Assembly: GCA_039180415.1 (NCBI GenBank)
Contig: JBCDDH010000003.1
Coordinates: 23,469-87,468, forward strand
Direction: 5' to 3'
From: CAZIXN01 sp039180415
Lineage (GTDB): Bacteria; Planctomycetota; Phycisphaerae; Phycisphaerales; Phycisphaeraceae
DNA: 64,000 nt
Of this stretch, positions 27,494 to 36,340 are shown piece after piece. Position 1 is the stretch's first letter; every line of letters begins with the position of its first letter. A model generated the notes under the pieces. It was not told the origin of the DNA. It did not search any database and was given only the letters and a program-made list of their open reading frames with translations. The position numbers and the translations under genes were made by a program.

Positions 27494-28834
27494 GTGTCGG
27501 CGCTGACCTACGAGCTACGCAAGGCCGACGCGGACCCGACCAGCCGCGCGCGGCTGGGCCGGGTGACCACGCCGCACGGTTCGTTCGAGACGCCGGCGTT
27601 TATGCCCGTGGGCACGCAGGGCACGGTCAAAGGCTTGCTGCCGTCTCAGCTCGAATCGCTCGGGGCCCAGATCGTGTTGGGTAACACGTACCACCTGATG
27701 CTCCGGCCGGGCAGCGAACGCGTCGCCGAAATGGGCGGGTTGCAGAAGTGGACGGGCTGGGGCCGACCGATGTTGACGGACTCGGGTGGGTTTCAGGTCT
27801 TTTCGCTGGGCAACCTCAACCGCATCGACGACGACGGCGTGCGCTTCAAGAGCCACATCGACGGCCGGGAGATCGAGCTCACGCCGCAGCGTTCGATGCG
27901 GGTCCAGCATGAGCTGGGCGCGGACATCATTATGGCCTTCGACGACTGCCCGCCGGCCGCGGCACCGAATGTCCACCAGGCGCAGCGGGCCGCGTCGTTC
28001 GATTCCGCTTCGCCGAAAGGCACCGCGCGACGCCCGGCCGAAGCGTTCGACGCCCCGGCCTACGAGCGCCGCGTCCGCGAGGCGAACGAGCGCACCTTGC
28101 GCTGGCTCGGCCGATGCAACGCGTACCACCAAAGCACCGGCCGAGACCAGGTCCAGGCCCTGTTCGGCATCGTGCAGGGCGGCACCGACCTCGAACAACG
28201 CGACGCGTGCCTCGACGCCGTGTGCTCGCACGGCCTGCCCGGCTACGCCATCGGTGGCGTCGCGGTCGGGGAACCACCGGAACAGATCCGTCGCGTCGTC
28301 CGCCACACCGCGGACCGGCTCCCCGCCGACCGGCCGCGGTACCTGATGGGCGTGGGTTACCCCGCCGACCTCGTTGCCGCCGTCCGCGCCGGCGTGGACA
28401 TGTTCGACTGCGTCCTGCCCAGCCGCAACGGCCGCAACGGCCACGCCTTCCTGCCCGACGGCGTGGTCCGCCTCCGCAACGCCAAGCACGCCCGCGACCC
28501 CCGGCCCATCGAGCCCGGCTGCGATTGCCCGGCCTGTGAATCGGCCGAAGACGGCTCCGCCCGCTTCTCCCGCAGCTATCTCCGCCACCTGTTCACCGCC
28601 GACGAGATGCTCGGCCCGATCCTGGTCAGCCTGCATAACCAGCGTCTCTACCAACGCCTCATGTTGGACATCCGAGCCGCCATCCGGGATGATGCGTGGC
28701 TCGCCTTCACGAAACGCTGGCCCGTCGCCGCCTCGGAAGTGACCCTCGAAACCGCTCCGGACGTAAGCCCGAAACCCGCTCCCGAAGCCCGCCCGGAACC
28801 TTCCCCGATCGCCCCACCAAGCCGCCATGTTTGA
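27494..28834 (+). CDS. tgt: Queuine tRNA-ribosyltransferase Tgt
   Basis: Tgt exchanges guanine 34 of GUN-anticodon tRNAs for preQ1. The 446-residue protein (GTG start at 27494) has 'TDSGGFQVFSL' with the catalytic Asp, 'GIVQGGT', 'YAIGGVAVGE', the nucleophile region 'DMFDCVLPSRNGRNG', and the zinc site 'CDCPAC' plus a later Cys/His ('YLRHLF'). It is longer than the usual 370-380 residues: a Ser/Ala/Arg-rich insert near 165-190 and a Pro/Glu tail of about 35 residues explain the difference. It overlaps yajC by 8 bases in the classical tgt-yajC-secDF order. Confidence 0.95.
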   Translation: MSALTYELRKADADPTSRARLGRVTTPHGSFETPAFMPVGTQGTVKGLLPSQLESLGAQIVLGNTYHLMLRPGSERVAEMGGLQKWTGWGRPMLTDSGGFQVFSLGNLNRIDDDGVRFKSHIDGREIELTPQRSMRVQHELGADIIMAFDDCPPAAAPNVHQAQRAASFDSASPKGTARRPAEAFDAPAYERRVREANERTLRWLGRCNAYHQSTGRDQVQALFGIVQGGTDLEQRDACLDAVCSHGLPGYAIGGVAVGEPPEQIRRVVRHTADRLPADRPRYLMGVGYPADLVAAVRAGVDMFDCVLPSRNGRNGHAFLPDGVVRLRNAKHARDPRPIEPGCDCPACESAEDGSARFSRSYLRHLFTADEMLGPILVSLHNQRLYQRLMLDIRAAIRDDAWLAFTKRWPVAASEVTLETAPDVSPKPAPEARPEPSPIAPPSRHV

Positions 28835-29261
28835 AGCCCAACTCCCGTTCCCGCTGCTGCTCCAGGAAGCCTCGCCCCCGCCCGCCGCCGACGTCTCGGT
28901 GCCGCCGGCCGCCGACGTGTCCGCCACGTCCGAAGGCCAACCGCTCGGCACGGCCGGGAGCGGCGGCACCGGTTCGTCCCCGCCGCCACCCACCCTGTTC
29001 GGCGATCCGCTGCTTTTGTTCATGCTCGTGGGCTTCATGGTGCTGATGATCGTGTTCTCCGTCAGCTCCGGACGCAAGGAAAAGAAACGCAAAGAATCCC
29101 TCATCGCTTCGCTCGCCAAGAACCAGAAGGTGCAGCTGGCCGGCGGCGAACTGGGCACCGTCGTCGAAGTCCGCGACCACGAGGTCGTCGTCAAGGTCGA
29201 CGAAAACAGCAACACGCGGATCCGTTACGTCAAGAGCGCCGTCGCCGCGGTGATCGAATGA
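28827..29261 (+). CDS. yajC: Preprotein translocase subunit YajC
   Basis: YajC is the small accessory subunit of the SecDF-YajC complex. The 144-residue protein has a Pro/Ala/Ser-rich N-terminal extension (about 1-55), one membrane helix ('LLLFMLVGFMVLMIVFSV', about 66-83), and the conserved cytosolic domain with 'RKEKKRKESLIASLAKNQKV' and 'GGELGTVVEVRDHEVVVKVD'. The extension is unusual for YajC, which normally starts near its helix. The ATG lies inside the 3' end of tgt. Confidence 0.9.
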   Translation: MFEAQLPFPLLLQEASPPPAADVSVPPAADVSATSEGQPLGTAGSGGTGSSPPPPTLFGDPLLLFMLVGFMVLMIVFSVSSGRKEKKRKESLIASLAKNQKVQLAGGELGTVVEVRDHEVVVKVDENSNTRIRYVKSAVAAVIE

Positions 29262-29280
29262 GCGGGATGCTTCGCTTCAC

Positions 29281-29308
29281 CACCAGCCATTAGCCACCAG
29301 CCATTAGC
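29281..29308. repeat. Four-copy heptamer tandem repeat before secDF
   Basis: CACCAGC and CATTAGC alternate twice (29281-29287, 29288-29294, 29295-29301, 29302-29308), giving a 28-base array of 7-base units that ends 7 bases before the secDF ATG. It fills the place where a ribosome binding site is expected; no Shine-Dalgarno sequence is visible there. Confidence 0.85.
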
Positions 29309-29315
29309 CCTCCCC

Positions 29316-32300
29316 ATGCAATATCCCCTTTGGAAACCGCTGCTGCTCATCTTCGTCGTGGTCGGTTGCGCGGTGCTGCTGCAGTTCAAGTCGCTCAACC
29401 CGGGCATCGACCTCGCGGGCGGCACCACGCTGACCTACGCCGTGCAGGTCCCCGAGAACCAGGACGCCCAGGAGGCGATCGAGCAGACGATCGAGATCCT
29501 CAAGGAACGCGTCGACCCTTCGGGCATCATGAACCTGGTGTGGCGGGCCGAGGTGGGTAACCGCCTGTCGGTGCAGATGGCCCTGGCACCGCCGGAAGTG
29601 AAGGAGAAGCGCGACGCCTACGAAGCAGCGCTCGAAAAGCTGGAAAGCCAGAACCTTCCCGAGTCCCGCGTGCGCACCACGCTCGCGCAGGACGACGCGG
29701 GCCGGGCGGCCGGCATCGCGGCGCTCGCCGAAACGCACGCCGACGCCGGCGACGACCTGCGGGAGCTCGACCGATTGGCCGCCGCCCGCGACGCCGCGAC
29801 GGCGATGTACCGGGCCGCGCTCGGACCCGCCCGCGAGTTGCAGGCTTCCCTTCCCCCCGAGCCCAGTGAGGCGGAGTCCGCGCAGCTCGCCGAGCTGCAG
29901 GCCGACCTCGACGCCGCGACGCTCGCCGCGCTCGACGCCCGGGACGCCTTCGACGAGAAGCTCGCCGCGCTGCTCGCCGACAATCTCACCGCCCAGGAGT
30001 TCGCCGCCGCGCTGGATCTGCCCGACACGCCGCGCAAGGGCGGCCTGCCCTCGGCTCGGCAGGAAGCCCTCGACGCCATCCGCGCCGCCCACTCCGGCAA
30101 GTCCGTGTTGATCGACGAAGTCCTCGCCGCGTTCGAACAGTACGAAGGCGTCAAGGGCATGCTCGACGATCCCAACGACCTGATCCGGCTGCTACGCGGC
30201 GCGGGCGTGCTGGAATTCCGCATCGCGGCGGTGGTCGGGCAGCGCCCGCTCAATGTTGAGGATTATCGCCAGCGGCTCCGCGAGCAAGGCCCCAAGGCCG
30301 GCCGGACCGATCCCTGGCGTTGGTTCGAGGTCAGCTCGCTCGAGGAGTACCTGGACAACCCTCGGCTGGAGGCCGAACTCGAAGCCGACCCCGGGCGGGC
30401 GGCGGACATCTTCGCCTCGCTAGGCACCGGTAGCCGGCAGGGCGTGGTCGGCGATCACTACAACGGCAAGTACTACATCTTGCTCGCCAACACGCCCGAC
30501 CTCGCGCTCACCGAGCAGCAGGAATGGGAACTCGCCGGCGCGACGGTGCAGCCCGACCAGCAGGGCCTGCCTTCCGTCGGCTTCACGATGGACGCACGCG
30601 GGGCCGCGCTGATGGGCCGGCTCACCGAAAACAACCTGCAACAGCCCATGGCGATCGTCCTGGACGGACAAGTCATGAGCGCCCCGAACATCCAGGGCCG
30701 CATCGCCGGCCAAGGCCAGATCACCGGCCGGTACAGCCAGGCCGAGGCGCTCGCGCTGGTCCAGACGCTCAAGGCCGGCTCTCTGGGTTCGACGCTCTCT
30801 TACGACCCGATCGCGATCAAGACCACCGGCCCGCAGCTGGGCCAGGACAACCTCAACGCCGGCGTCACCGCGTCGATCCTCTCGGTCTGCATCGTCGCCG
30901 CGTTCATGATCATGTACTACTTCGTGCCCGGCGTCATCGCGGTGATCGCGCTGGCGGGCAACATCGCGATCATCCTGGGCACGATGTCGCTCACATCCGC
31001 AACCTTCACCCTGCCGGGGATCGCGGGTCTCGTGTTAACGATCGGTATGGCGGTGGACGCCAACGTGCTGATCTTCGAGCGCATCCGTGAAGAGGTCCGC
31101 GGCGGGGCCCAGGACCTCAAGACCGCCGTCCGCCTCGGCTTCGACAAAGCCCTGTCCTCCATCCTCGACGCGAACATCACCACGCTGCTGACCTGCCTGG
31201 TGCTCTACTACACCGCCACCAGCGAGATCAAGGGCTTCGCCGTCGTGCTCGCGATCGGTATCGTCGCCACGCTGTTCACAACTTTGTTCGGCTCGCGCAT
31301 CCTGGTCGATCTGCTGCTGGTCTACGGCAAGGCCAAGAAGCTCCCGATGCTGCCCAGTAAGGTCGATGCCGTCGAGAAACTGCTCGAGCCGAGCATCAAC
31401 TGGTTCGCGCTGCGGAAGTTCTTCATCCCGTTCAGCTTGACGATCATCGTGTTCGGGGGGTTCGTGATCTGGGAGCGTGGCGTCGATCTGCTGGACATCG
31501 AGTTCCGCTCGGGCACCGAGGTCACGTTCGAACTCGCCGAAGGCCAAGGCCTCACCATCGAAGAAGCCCGGGCCCGGCTGACGAATTTCGTCAACGGCGA
31601 TCCCGAAGCCATCGACGGGGTGGAGTGGGAAAACCTTTCCGGCGACGAGGCCTCGGTCGTCACGGTCGGCGACACACTCGAAGACGGCCGCTTCACCGGC
31701 TTCAGCGTCGCGACGCTGATTGAAAACGCCGACGCCGTCTCGCTTGCCGTGAAGGAAGCCTTCGGCGACCTGCTCGACGCGTCTCGGCCGATCACTTTCG
31801 ACCGGATCGACGCCGAGCTCTCCGACGTCGGCGATCTCGCGCGGCCGGTCAAGGTCGGCGCCCTCGGCGAGGTCATCGACGACCCGTTTGAAAACGCCGA
31901 TATCGGCGAGTACCTGGGAGGCGTCGCGTTCGTGCTCAACGACCTCGACCCGCCTGCTCAGGTTGCCGACGTCACCGAGCGCATCGAACGCATGCGGCGT
32001 CAACCCGACTACGTCGATCTGGGTTACCGCCCGTTCGAGGTGATCGGCTTGGGGCAACCCGGGATCAACGACGAAGGCGAGCCCGTGTACGCCCGTGCGG
32101 CCGTGGTCGTCGCGGAGGAGATCACCAGCTACATCGAGAATCCCGACACGTTCTTCTTGCCCGACGGCTTGGCCGACACCGAGTGGTCGCTCATTAAAGA
32201 CGCGCTCAGTCAGGACACGTCGCTCGTCGGCGTGAGCAATTTCTCTAGCCAGGTGTCGGGCACGATGCAGCAGCGGGCGGCGATCGCGATGCTGCTCTCG

Positions 32301-32873
32301 CTGCTGGTGGTGGTCGGCTATATCGCCCTGCGGTTCGGCAGTTTCCGCTACGGCGGGGCCGCCATCGTCGCCCTGGTCCACGACGTCGCGGCGGCGGTCG
32401 GGCTCTTGGCGATCTGCAACCTGCTCTACGACTCGGGCTTCGGCGGTGCGCTGCTGCTGGACGACTTCAAGATCAACCTCGCGATCATCGCGGCGATCCT
32501 GACGCTCATCGGCTACTCGCTCAACGACACGATCATCGTGTTCGATCGCATCCGCGAGAACAAGGGCCGGCTCCCCGAGCCCACCGCCGATATCATCAAC
32601 CTGTCGATCAACCAGACCATCAGCCGCACCGTGTTGACTTCCGGCACGACGCTCATGGCCGTACTCGTGCTCTACTTGTTCGGCGGCCCGGGCGTGCACG
32701 GCTTCGCGTTCACGATGATGATCGGCGTATTCGTCGGCACGTACTCCTCGTTCGCGGTCGCGGCCCCGCTGCTGATCCTCGGCAGGGGCCCGGACCCCAA
32801 CGCGACGGCCAAAGCGAAGCCCGCGGCGGATCGGAGTTCGCCGGCGGTGCCCGAGGCAACGGTGCCGGCCTGA
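29316..32873 (+). CDS. secDF: Fused protein translocase subunit SecDF
   Basis: SecDF uses the proton gradient to pull proteins through SecYEG on the periplasmic side. The 1185-residue fusion has the SecD part at about 1-680 ('GIDLAGGTTLTYAV' near the N-terminus, 'GVLEFRIAAV' near 297, D5 motif 'VDANVLIFERIREE' near 578) and the SecF part at about 690-1185 ('DIEFRSGTEVTFE' near 727, 'GYSLNDTIIVFDRIREN' near 1068), with twelve membrane helices overall. Compared with typical SecD, the P1 periplasmic region holds an extra, Ala/Glu-rich helical insert of about 180 residues (about 95-285). It sits behind tgt-yajC. Confidence 0.95.
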   Translation: MQYPLWKPLLLIFVVVGCAVLLQFKSLNPGIDLAGGTTLTYAVQVPENQDAQEAIEQTIEILKERVDPSGIMNLVWRAEVGNRLSVQMALAPPEVKEKRDAYEAALEKLESQNLPESRVRTTLAQDDAGRAAGIAALAETHADAGDDLRELDRLAAARDAATAMYRAALGPARELQASLPPEPSEAESAQLAELQADLDAATLAALDARDAFDEKLAALLADNLTAQEFAAALDLPDTPRKGGLPSARQEALDAIRAAHSGKSVLIDEVLAAFEQYEGVKGMLDDPNDLIRLLRGAGVLEFRIAAVVGQRPLNVEDYRQRLREQGPKAGRTDPWRWFEVSSLEEYLDNPRLEAELEADPGRAADIFASLGTGSRQGVVGDHYNGKYYILLANTPDLALTEQQEWELAGATVQPDQQGLPSVGFTMDARGAALMGRLTENNLQQPMAIVLDGQVMSAPNIQGRIAGQGQITGRYSQAEALALVQTLKAGSLGSTLSYDPIAIKTTGPQLGQDNLNAGVTASILSVCIVAAFMIMYYFVPGVIAVIALAGNIAIILGTMSLTSATFTLPGIAGLVLTIGMAVDANVLIFERIREEVRGGAQDLKTAVRLGFDKALSSILDANITTLLTCLVLYYTATSEIKGFAVVLAIGIVATLFTTLFGSRILVDLLLVYGKAKKLPMLPSKVDAVEKLLEPSINWFALRKFFIPFSLTIIVFGGFVIWERGVDLLDIEFRSGTEVTFELAEGQGLTIEEARARLTNFVNGDPEAIDGVEWENLSGDEASVVTVGDTLEDGRFTGFSVATLIENADAVSLAVKEAFGDLLDASRPITFDRIDAELSDVGDLARPVKVGALGEVIDDPFENADIGEYLGGVAFVLNDLDPPAQVADVTERIERMRRQPDYVDLGYRPFEVIGLGQPGINDEGEPVYARAAVVVAEEITSYIENPDTFFLPDGLADTEWSLIKDALSQDTSLVGVSNFSSQVSGTMQQRAAIAMLLSLLVVVGYIALRFGSFRYGGAAIVALVHDVAAAVGLLAICNLLYDSGFGGALLLDDFKINLAIIAAILTLIGYSLNDTIIVFDRIRENKGRLPEPTADIINLSINQTISRTVLTSGTTLMAVLVLYLFGGPGVHGFAFTMMIGVFVGTYSSFAVAAPLLILGRGPDPNATAKAKPAADRSSPAVPEATVPA

Positions 32874-32971
32874 GTTTTCGCCCGGCAAGCCGCGGAGAAC
32901 TCAAAGACGCTACGCGATCGAGTTTTTGATGTTTGCGGGTTTGCGCCTCCACGTTGTTAGCGGCTTTCGAG

Positions 32972-34093
32972 ATGAACGACCCACGCTTCGCCACACTCGC
33001 CCGGACGCTCGTCCATCACTCGACTCGGCTGCAGGCCGGCGAACACCTCTTGGTTGAGGCGTTCGACATCCCGGCCGAGATGGTGGTCGCGTTGGTCGAA
33101 GAGGCCCGGCGAGCCGACGCGCACCCACACGTCGTCTTGCGGGATTCGCGGATCCAGCGGGCGTTGGTGGAGGACGCCGGCGACGGTCAGCTCGACGTAT
33201 GGAGCGCGAACGACTTGGACCGCATGAAGCGGATGGACGCGTACGTGGGCATGCGCGGCAGCCACAACGTCTCGGAGATGTCTGGCGTTCCCGACGAACA
33301 GCTCCAGAACTACGCCAAGCGGTACGCCACGCCGGTGCACGGCGAGGAACGGGTCAAGCGGACCAAGTGGTGCGTGCTGCGTTGGCCCACGCCGAGCATG
33401 GCGCAGCTCGCGAGCAAGCCTACGCCTGCTTTCGAAGATTTCTATTTCGACGTATGCACCCTGGACTACGCCAAGATGCAGGGCGCGGCGGCCAAATTGG
33501 TCGACCGCATGAACCGCACCGACCGCGTCCACTTGCAAGGCCCGGGCGACACCGACCTGCGGTTCTCGATCAAGGACATCCCGTCGATCGCGTGCACGGG
33601 CTCGCACAACATCCCGGACGGCGAGTGCTTCACCGCTCCGGTCCGCGACAGCGTCGAAGGCGTGATCCACTTCAACACGCCGACGATCTACCAGGGCAAG
33701 AGCTTCGAGAACGTGCGGTTGGTGTTCGAGCGGGGTCGCATCGTTGATTTCGTTGCCGACCAGGGTGCCGAGCATCTCGCGGGAGTGCTGGACACGGACG
33801 AGGGGGCACGGTTCGTCGGCGAGTTCGCGATCGGCTTTAACCCGCACATCCGCGAGCCTATGCGGGACATCTTGTTCGATGAGAAGATCGCCGGTTCTTT
33901 GCACTTCACGCCCGGCCGTTGCTACGACGACGCAAGCAACGGCAACGTCAGCGACATCCACTGGGACTTGGTGTTGATCCAACGGCCGGAGTACGGCGGC
34001 GGTACGATCACGTTCGACGACGAAGTGGTCCGGCGAGACGGCGTGTTTGTCGCGCCCGATTTGGTGGGACTGAACCCCGAAGCACTGCTCTGA
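32972..34093 (+). CDS. M29-family (thermophilic-type) aminopeptidase
   Basis: M29 metallo-aminopeptidases release N-terminal amino acids in the cytosol using two metal ions. From the ATG at 32972 the protein is 373 residues, typical for the family; the frame stays open upstream to a TTG at 32933, but those residues look non-conserved. Metal-site motifs are 'CFTAPVRDSVEG', 'GEFAIGFN' and 'GSLHFTPGRCYDD' followed by 'DIHWDLV', containing the expected Glu, Glu, His, Tyr and His/Asp ligands. It converges on the small membrane ORF at 34133. Confidence 0.88.
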   Translation: MNDPRFATLARTLVHHSTRLQAGEHLLVEAFDIPAEMVVALVEEARRADAHPHVVLRDSRIQRALVEDAGDGQLDVWSANDLDRMKRMDAYVGMRGSHNVSEMSGVPDEQLQNYAKRYATPVHGEERVKRTKWCVLRWPTPSMAQLASKPTPAFEDFYFDVCTLDYAKMQGAAAKLVDRMNRTDRVHLQGPGDTDLRFSIKDIPSIACTGSHNIPDGECFTAPVRDSVEGVIHFNTPTIYQGKSFENVRLVFERGRIVDFVADQGAEHLAGVLDTDEGARFVGEFAIGFNPHIREPMRDILFDEKIAGSLHFTPGRCYDDASNGNVSDIHWDLVLIQRPEYGGGTITFDDEVVRRDGVFVAPDLVGLNPEALL

Positions 34094-34132
34094 TCTCGTT
34101 GGCGGCGCGTCAACCTTCTTGGATACGTGACG

Positions 34133-34306
34133 TCAACTGAGGCGGCGATGGTTTCCGTGTCGGTATCGGTCTTCGGCGTGATTCGCTCCGATGAATCGGT
34201 GGTTACGCTCTTCGAAGAACGCCCGCACGCGACGAGTCTTCTGGACGCGGAAGCCGTAGCAGATGAGGACGAAGGCCGCTGCCGGGAAAAGCACAAGGAA
34301 CCACAT
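34133..34306 (-). CDS. Possible 57-residue single-span membrane protein
   Basis: A short frame starts at an ATG at 34306, 31 bases after the rsmJ stop on the same strand. The peptide begins with one hydrophobic helix ('MWFLVLFPAAAFVLICYGF') and continues with a highly basic, aromatic tail ('RVQKTRRVRAFFEERNHRF'). Third codon positions are about 70% G/C by my count, consistent with coding but lower than the surrounding genes. The pattern of helix plus positive tail fits a small inner-membrane protein. No ribosome binding site is obvious. An opposite-strand frame also exists here and looks less protein-like. Confidence 0.45.
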   Translation of the reverse strand: MWFLVLFPAAAFVLICYGFRVQKTRRVRAFFEERNHRFIGANHAEDRYRHGNHRRLS

Positions 34307-34337
34307 GCTGCGGTTGTAGCAGCGACCTGTTTACTGT

Positions 34338-35219
34338 TCAGCAGGGCCGTTCGATGGCGGCGTACACGTCGTACCGCAGCGCTTTGGCCCCGTGCGAATG
34401 GACGGGGGTACGGCCGGAGAGGGGTGGGGCGTGGCGGGGACGTTTGACGACGACGCGGCCGCCGTTCCCGCAAGAGAGCAGCCGCAGGGCGTGGTCGAGC
34501 AGGGCGTCGGCGTCATCGTTGTTGCCGACGATCATCCGGAGCAGGCGCATGGGTTTCTTTTCGGCGGTCTTGCGGCCGGGGGGGAACATGGGGTCGAGGT
34601 AGACGACGCCGGGGGTCGGGATTTGGGGTTCGGGTTTCTGGCCGGCTGGCGTGAGCAGGTCGGCCAAGCAGAGCGTGATGCGGGTGGCGATCTCGGGGTG
34701 CGTCTCTTTGGCGCGGCCGAGGGCGTCTTCGAGGAGGGCGTGGACGACGGGGTGTCGTTCGTAGGCGGTGACGGGGCAGCCGGCGGCGGCGAGCAGCCAA
34801 GCGTCTTCGCCGAAGCCGGCGGTGGCATCGAGGACGCGGGGTCGAGCGGGGTCGCCTTTGCGGACGCCGACGGCCTTGAACAGCGGGGCGTTGAGCTTTC
34901 GGCCGGCGGGAGACGTGGTGTCCAGGGATTGGGGGTTGGGGTAGACGGGCTTGCCGGGGTTGAGGCGGACCCGCGCGCCAGCGGTGTAGCCATGGGCTTT
35001 CGGGTTGGCTGGGGCGGATTGCTTCCGGGGGTGGGGGTTAAGGCGGAGTTCGAGGCGGTCGGGCTGGTCGGGGGCGACGTGGGCGACGCACAGGTGCAGG
35101 TCGTGAGGGTCGGCGAGGCGCTGGGCGAGAGGGAGGGCGAGTTGTTCGGCGAGTTGCGTGGCGCGGTTGCTTTGGCGTGGCTTGTCGAAGGCGATCGCGA
35201 TGGTGACGGGTTCGGGCAT
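34338..35219 (-). CDS. rsmJ: Class I SAM-dependent methyltransferase, RsmJ-like (16S rRNA m2G1516)
   Basis: RsmJ methylates G1516 of 16S rRNA. The 293-residue protein shows 'LDATAGFGEDAWLLAAAG' (SAM motif I, about 128-145), 'VTAYERHPVVHALLEDAL' (motif II) and 'VVYLDPMFPPGRKTAEKK' (catalytic motif IV with the family-specific DPMFP), all close to the RsmJ pattern. The N-terminal 120 residues are more divergent than usual. It lies 61 bases downstream of the MBL-fold gene on the same strand. Confidence 0.82.
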   Translation of the reverse strand: MPEPVTIAIAFDKPRQSNRATQLAEQLALPLAQRLADPHDLHLCVAHVAPDQPDRLELRLNPHPRKQSAPANPKAHGYTAGARVRLNPGKPVYPNPQSLDTTSPAGRKLNAPLFKAVGVRKGDPARPRVLDATAGFGEDAWLLAAAGCPVTAYERHPVVHALLEDALGRAKETHPEIATRITLCLADLLTPAGQKPEPQIPTPGVVYLDPMFPPGRKTAEKKPMRLLRMIVGNNDDADALLDHALRLLSCGNGGRVVVKRPRHAPPLSGRTPVHSHGAKALRYDVYAAIERPC

Positions 35220-35280
35220 GGGGGCAACCCGCGGTCGGAGACCGTGGGCGTCGTGTTGGGTTGTGGAGATCTTCCGGGGG

Positions 35281-36207
35281 TCAGTCGTTGCCGACTTGGG
35301 CGGCCTCGGCTTCGGCGAGCTGTCGGTCGTAGCGTTCGCGGTTGGCCCGGCCGTCCATCAGCGTGAGCAGGCGGTGGCGGTACTTGTCGGGGATTGCGCG
35401 GTCGAGGGTCTTGCGGACCTGGCCCATGTGCGTTCGCCGGGAGAGGTGGACGAGCACGATGTGCGTGTCTTCGCTGGAGGCTTCGAGCAGTTGGAGGATG
35501 TGGTCGAGGTGTAGGTGTTTGCCGATGCCGGCCCGCTTGCGGTGGTTGGGCTCCATGAACGTGCACTCGGCGATGAGCACCCGGGAGTTGAGCACGTTGG
35601 GCTGGAGCAGGTGGTCGCCCCAGGCGGTGTCGCCGGTGAAGCTGACCAGAGGGATGTGAAACGTGTCGACGATGTCGCGGCCGGCTTTTTTGTGTTCGAC
35701 GATCTGGTCTTGCGGCAGGCCCTGGAACTCGTCCTTGAGGCGGGTGCGTTTTTCGACGACGGTGTAGCCGAGCGCGGGGACGGTGTGGATGGCCTCGAAG
35801 GCTTCGAGGAAATGGTTGTTCTTGACTTCGAAGCGTTCGCCGGGGGCGATGGCTCGGACGTTGTATTTGGTGCGTTGGCGCTCGATCTCGACCCACGCGG
35901 CCATGAGGTTGTGGAGGGGTTTCTCGAGTTCGGGGTGGCAGAGAACGGTGCCCGGGGTCATGCCCTGGAAGGGGCGCTGCGAGAAGTAGTAGGCGACGCC
36001 GGCGACGTGGTCCATGTGGCCGTGGGTGAGCGCGACGTAGGGCGCGGGCAGAATGGCTTTGGGGCAAAGGCCGACGTCGAAGCACACGTCGAGTTCCGGG
36101 ATGTAGACCGCGGTTTCTTCGCCGGCGATGGAAAGGCCTTCGAGACGGAAGGGTGGCACGTACAGGAAGCCCAGTTGGGGGCGCTTGGCGGGTTCTTTGG
36201 GGAGCAT
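35281..36207 (-). CDS. MBL-fold metallohydrolase (RNase Z-like)
   Basis: The 308-residue protein has the metallo-beta-lactamase fold with 'ALTHGHMDHVAGVAYYF' (HxHxDH, about 80-96), 'SFTGDTAW' (Asp ligand, about 190) and a late 'HIVLVHLSRRTH' (His ligand, about 250). The last pair of motifs and length resemble RNase Z-type members that process tRNA 3' ends, but the canonical exosite is not seen. It belongs to a conserved bacterial group of unknown substrate. It is divergent from the histidine kinase gene and upstream of the RsmJ-like gene. Confidence 0.85.
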   Translation of the reverse strand: MLPKEPAKRPQLGFLYVPPFRLEGLSIAGEETAVYIPELDVCFDVGLCPKAILPAPYVALTHGHMDHVAGVAYYFSQRPFQGMTPGTVLCHPELEKPLHNLMAAWVEIERQRTKYNVRAIAPGERFEVKNNHFLEAFEAIHTVPALGYTVVEKRTRLKDEFQGLPQDQIVEHKKAGRDIVDTFHIPLVSFTGDTAWGDHLLQPNVLNSRVLIAECTFMEPNHRKRAGIGKHLHLDHILQLLEASSEDTHIVLVHLSRRTHMGQVRKTLDRAIPDKYRHRLLTLMDGRANRERYDRQLAEAEAAQVGND

Positions 36208-36340
36208 GGCGGCGGGGGGACGAGAAACGCGGGGAGGAAGCGGGCGCGTCGGCGAAACCGGCGTGTCCGTGAAGTTCAGCGATCAGTATGGATGACCGCC
36301 GGGCGTCGGGCAAGCGAGCGGGGCTACAGTGCGGGTGGCG

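Noticed and set aside
34127..34447. Plus-strand frame over the gap after the M29 gene
   Set aside because: It runs into the opposite RsmJ-like coding region and has no recognisable segment; the minus-strand small ORF is the better reading.
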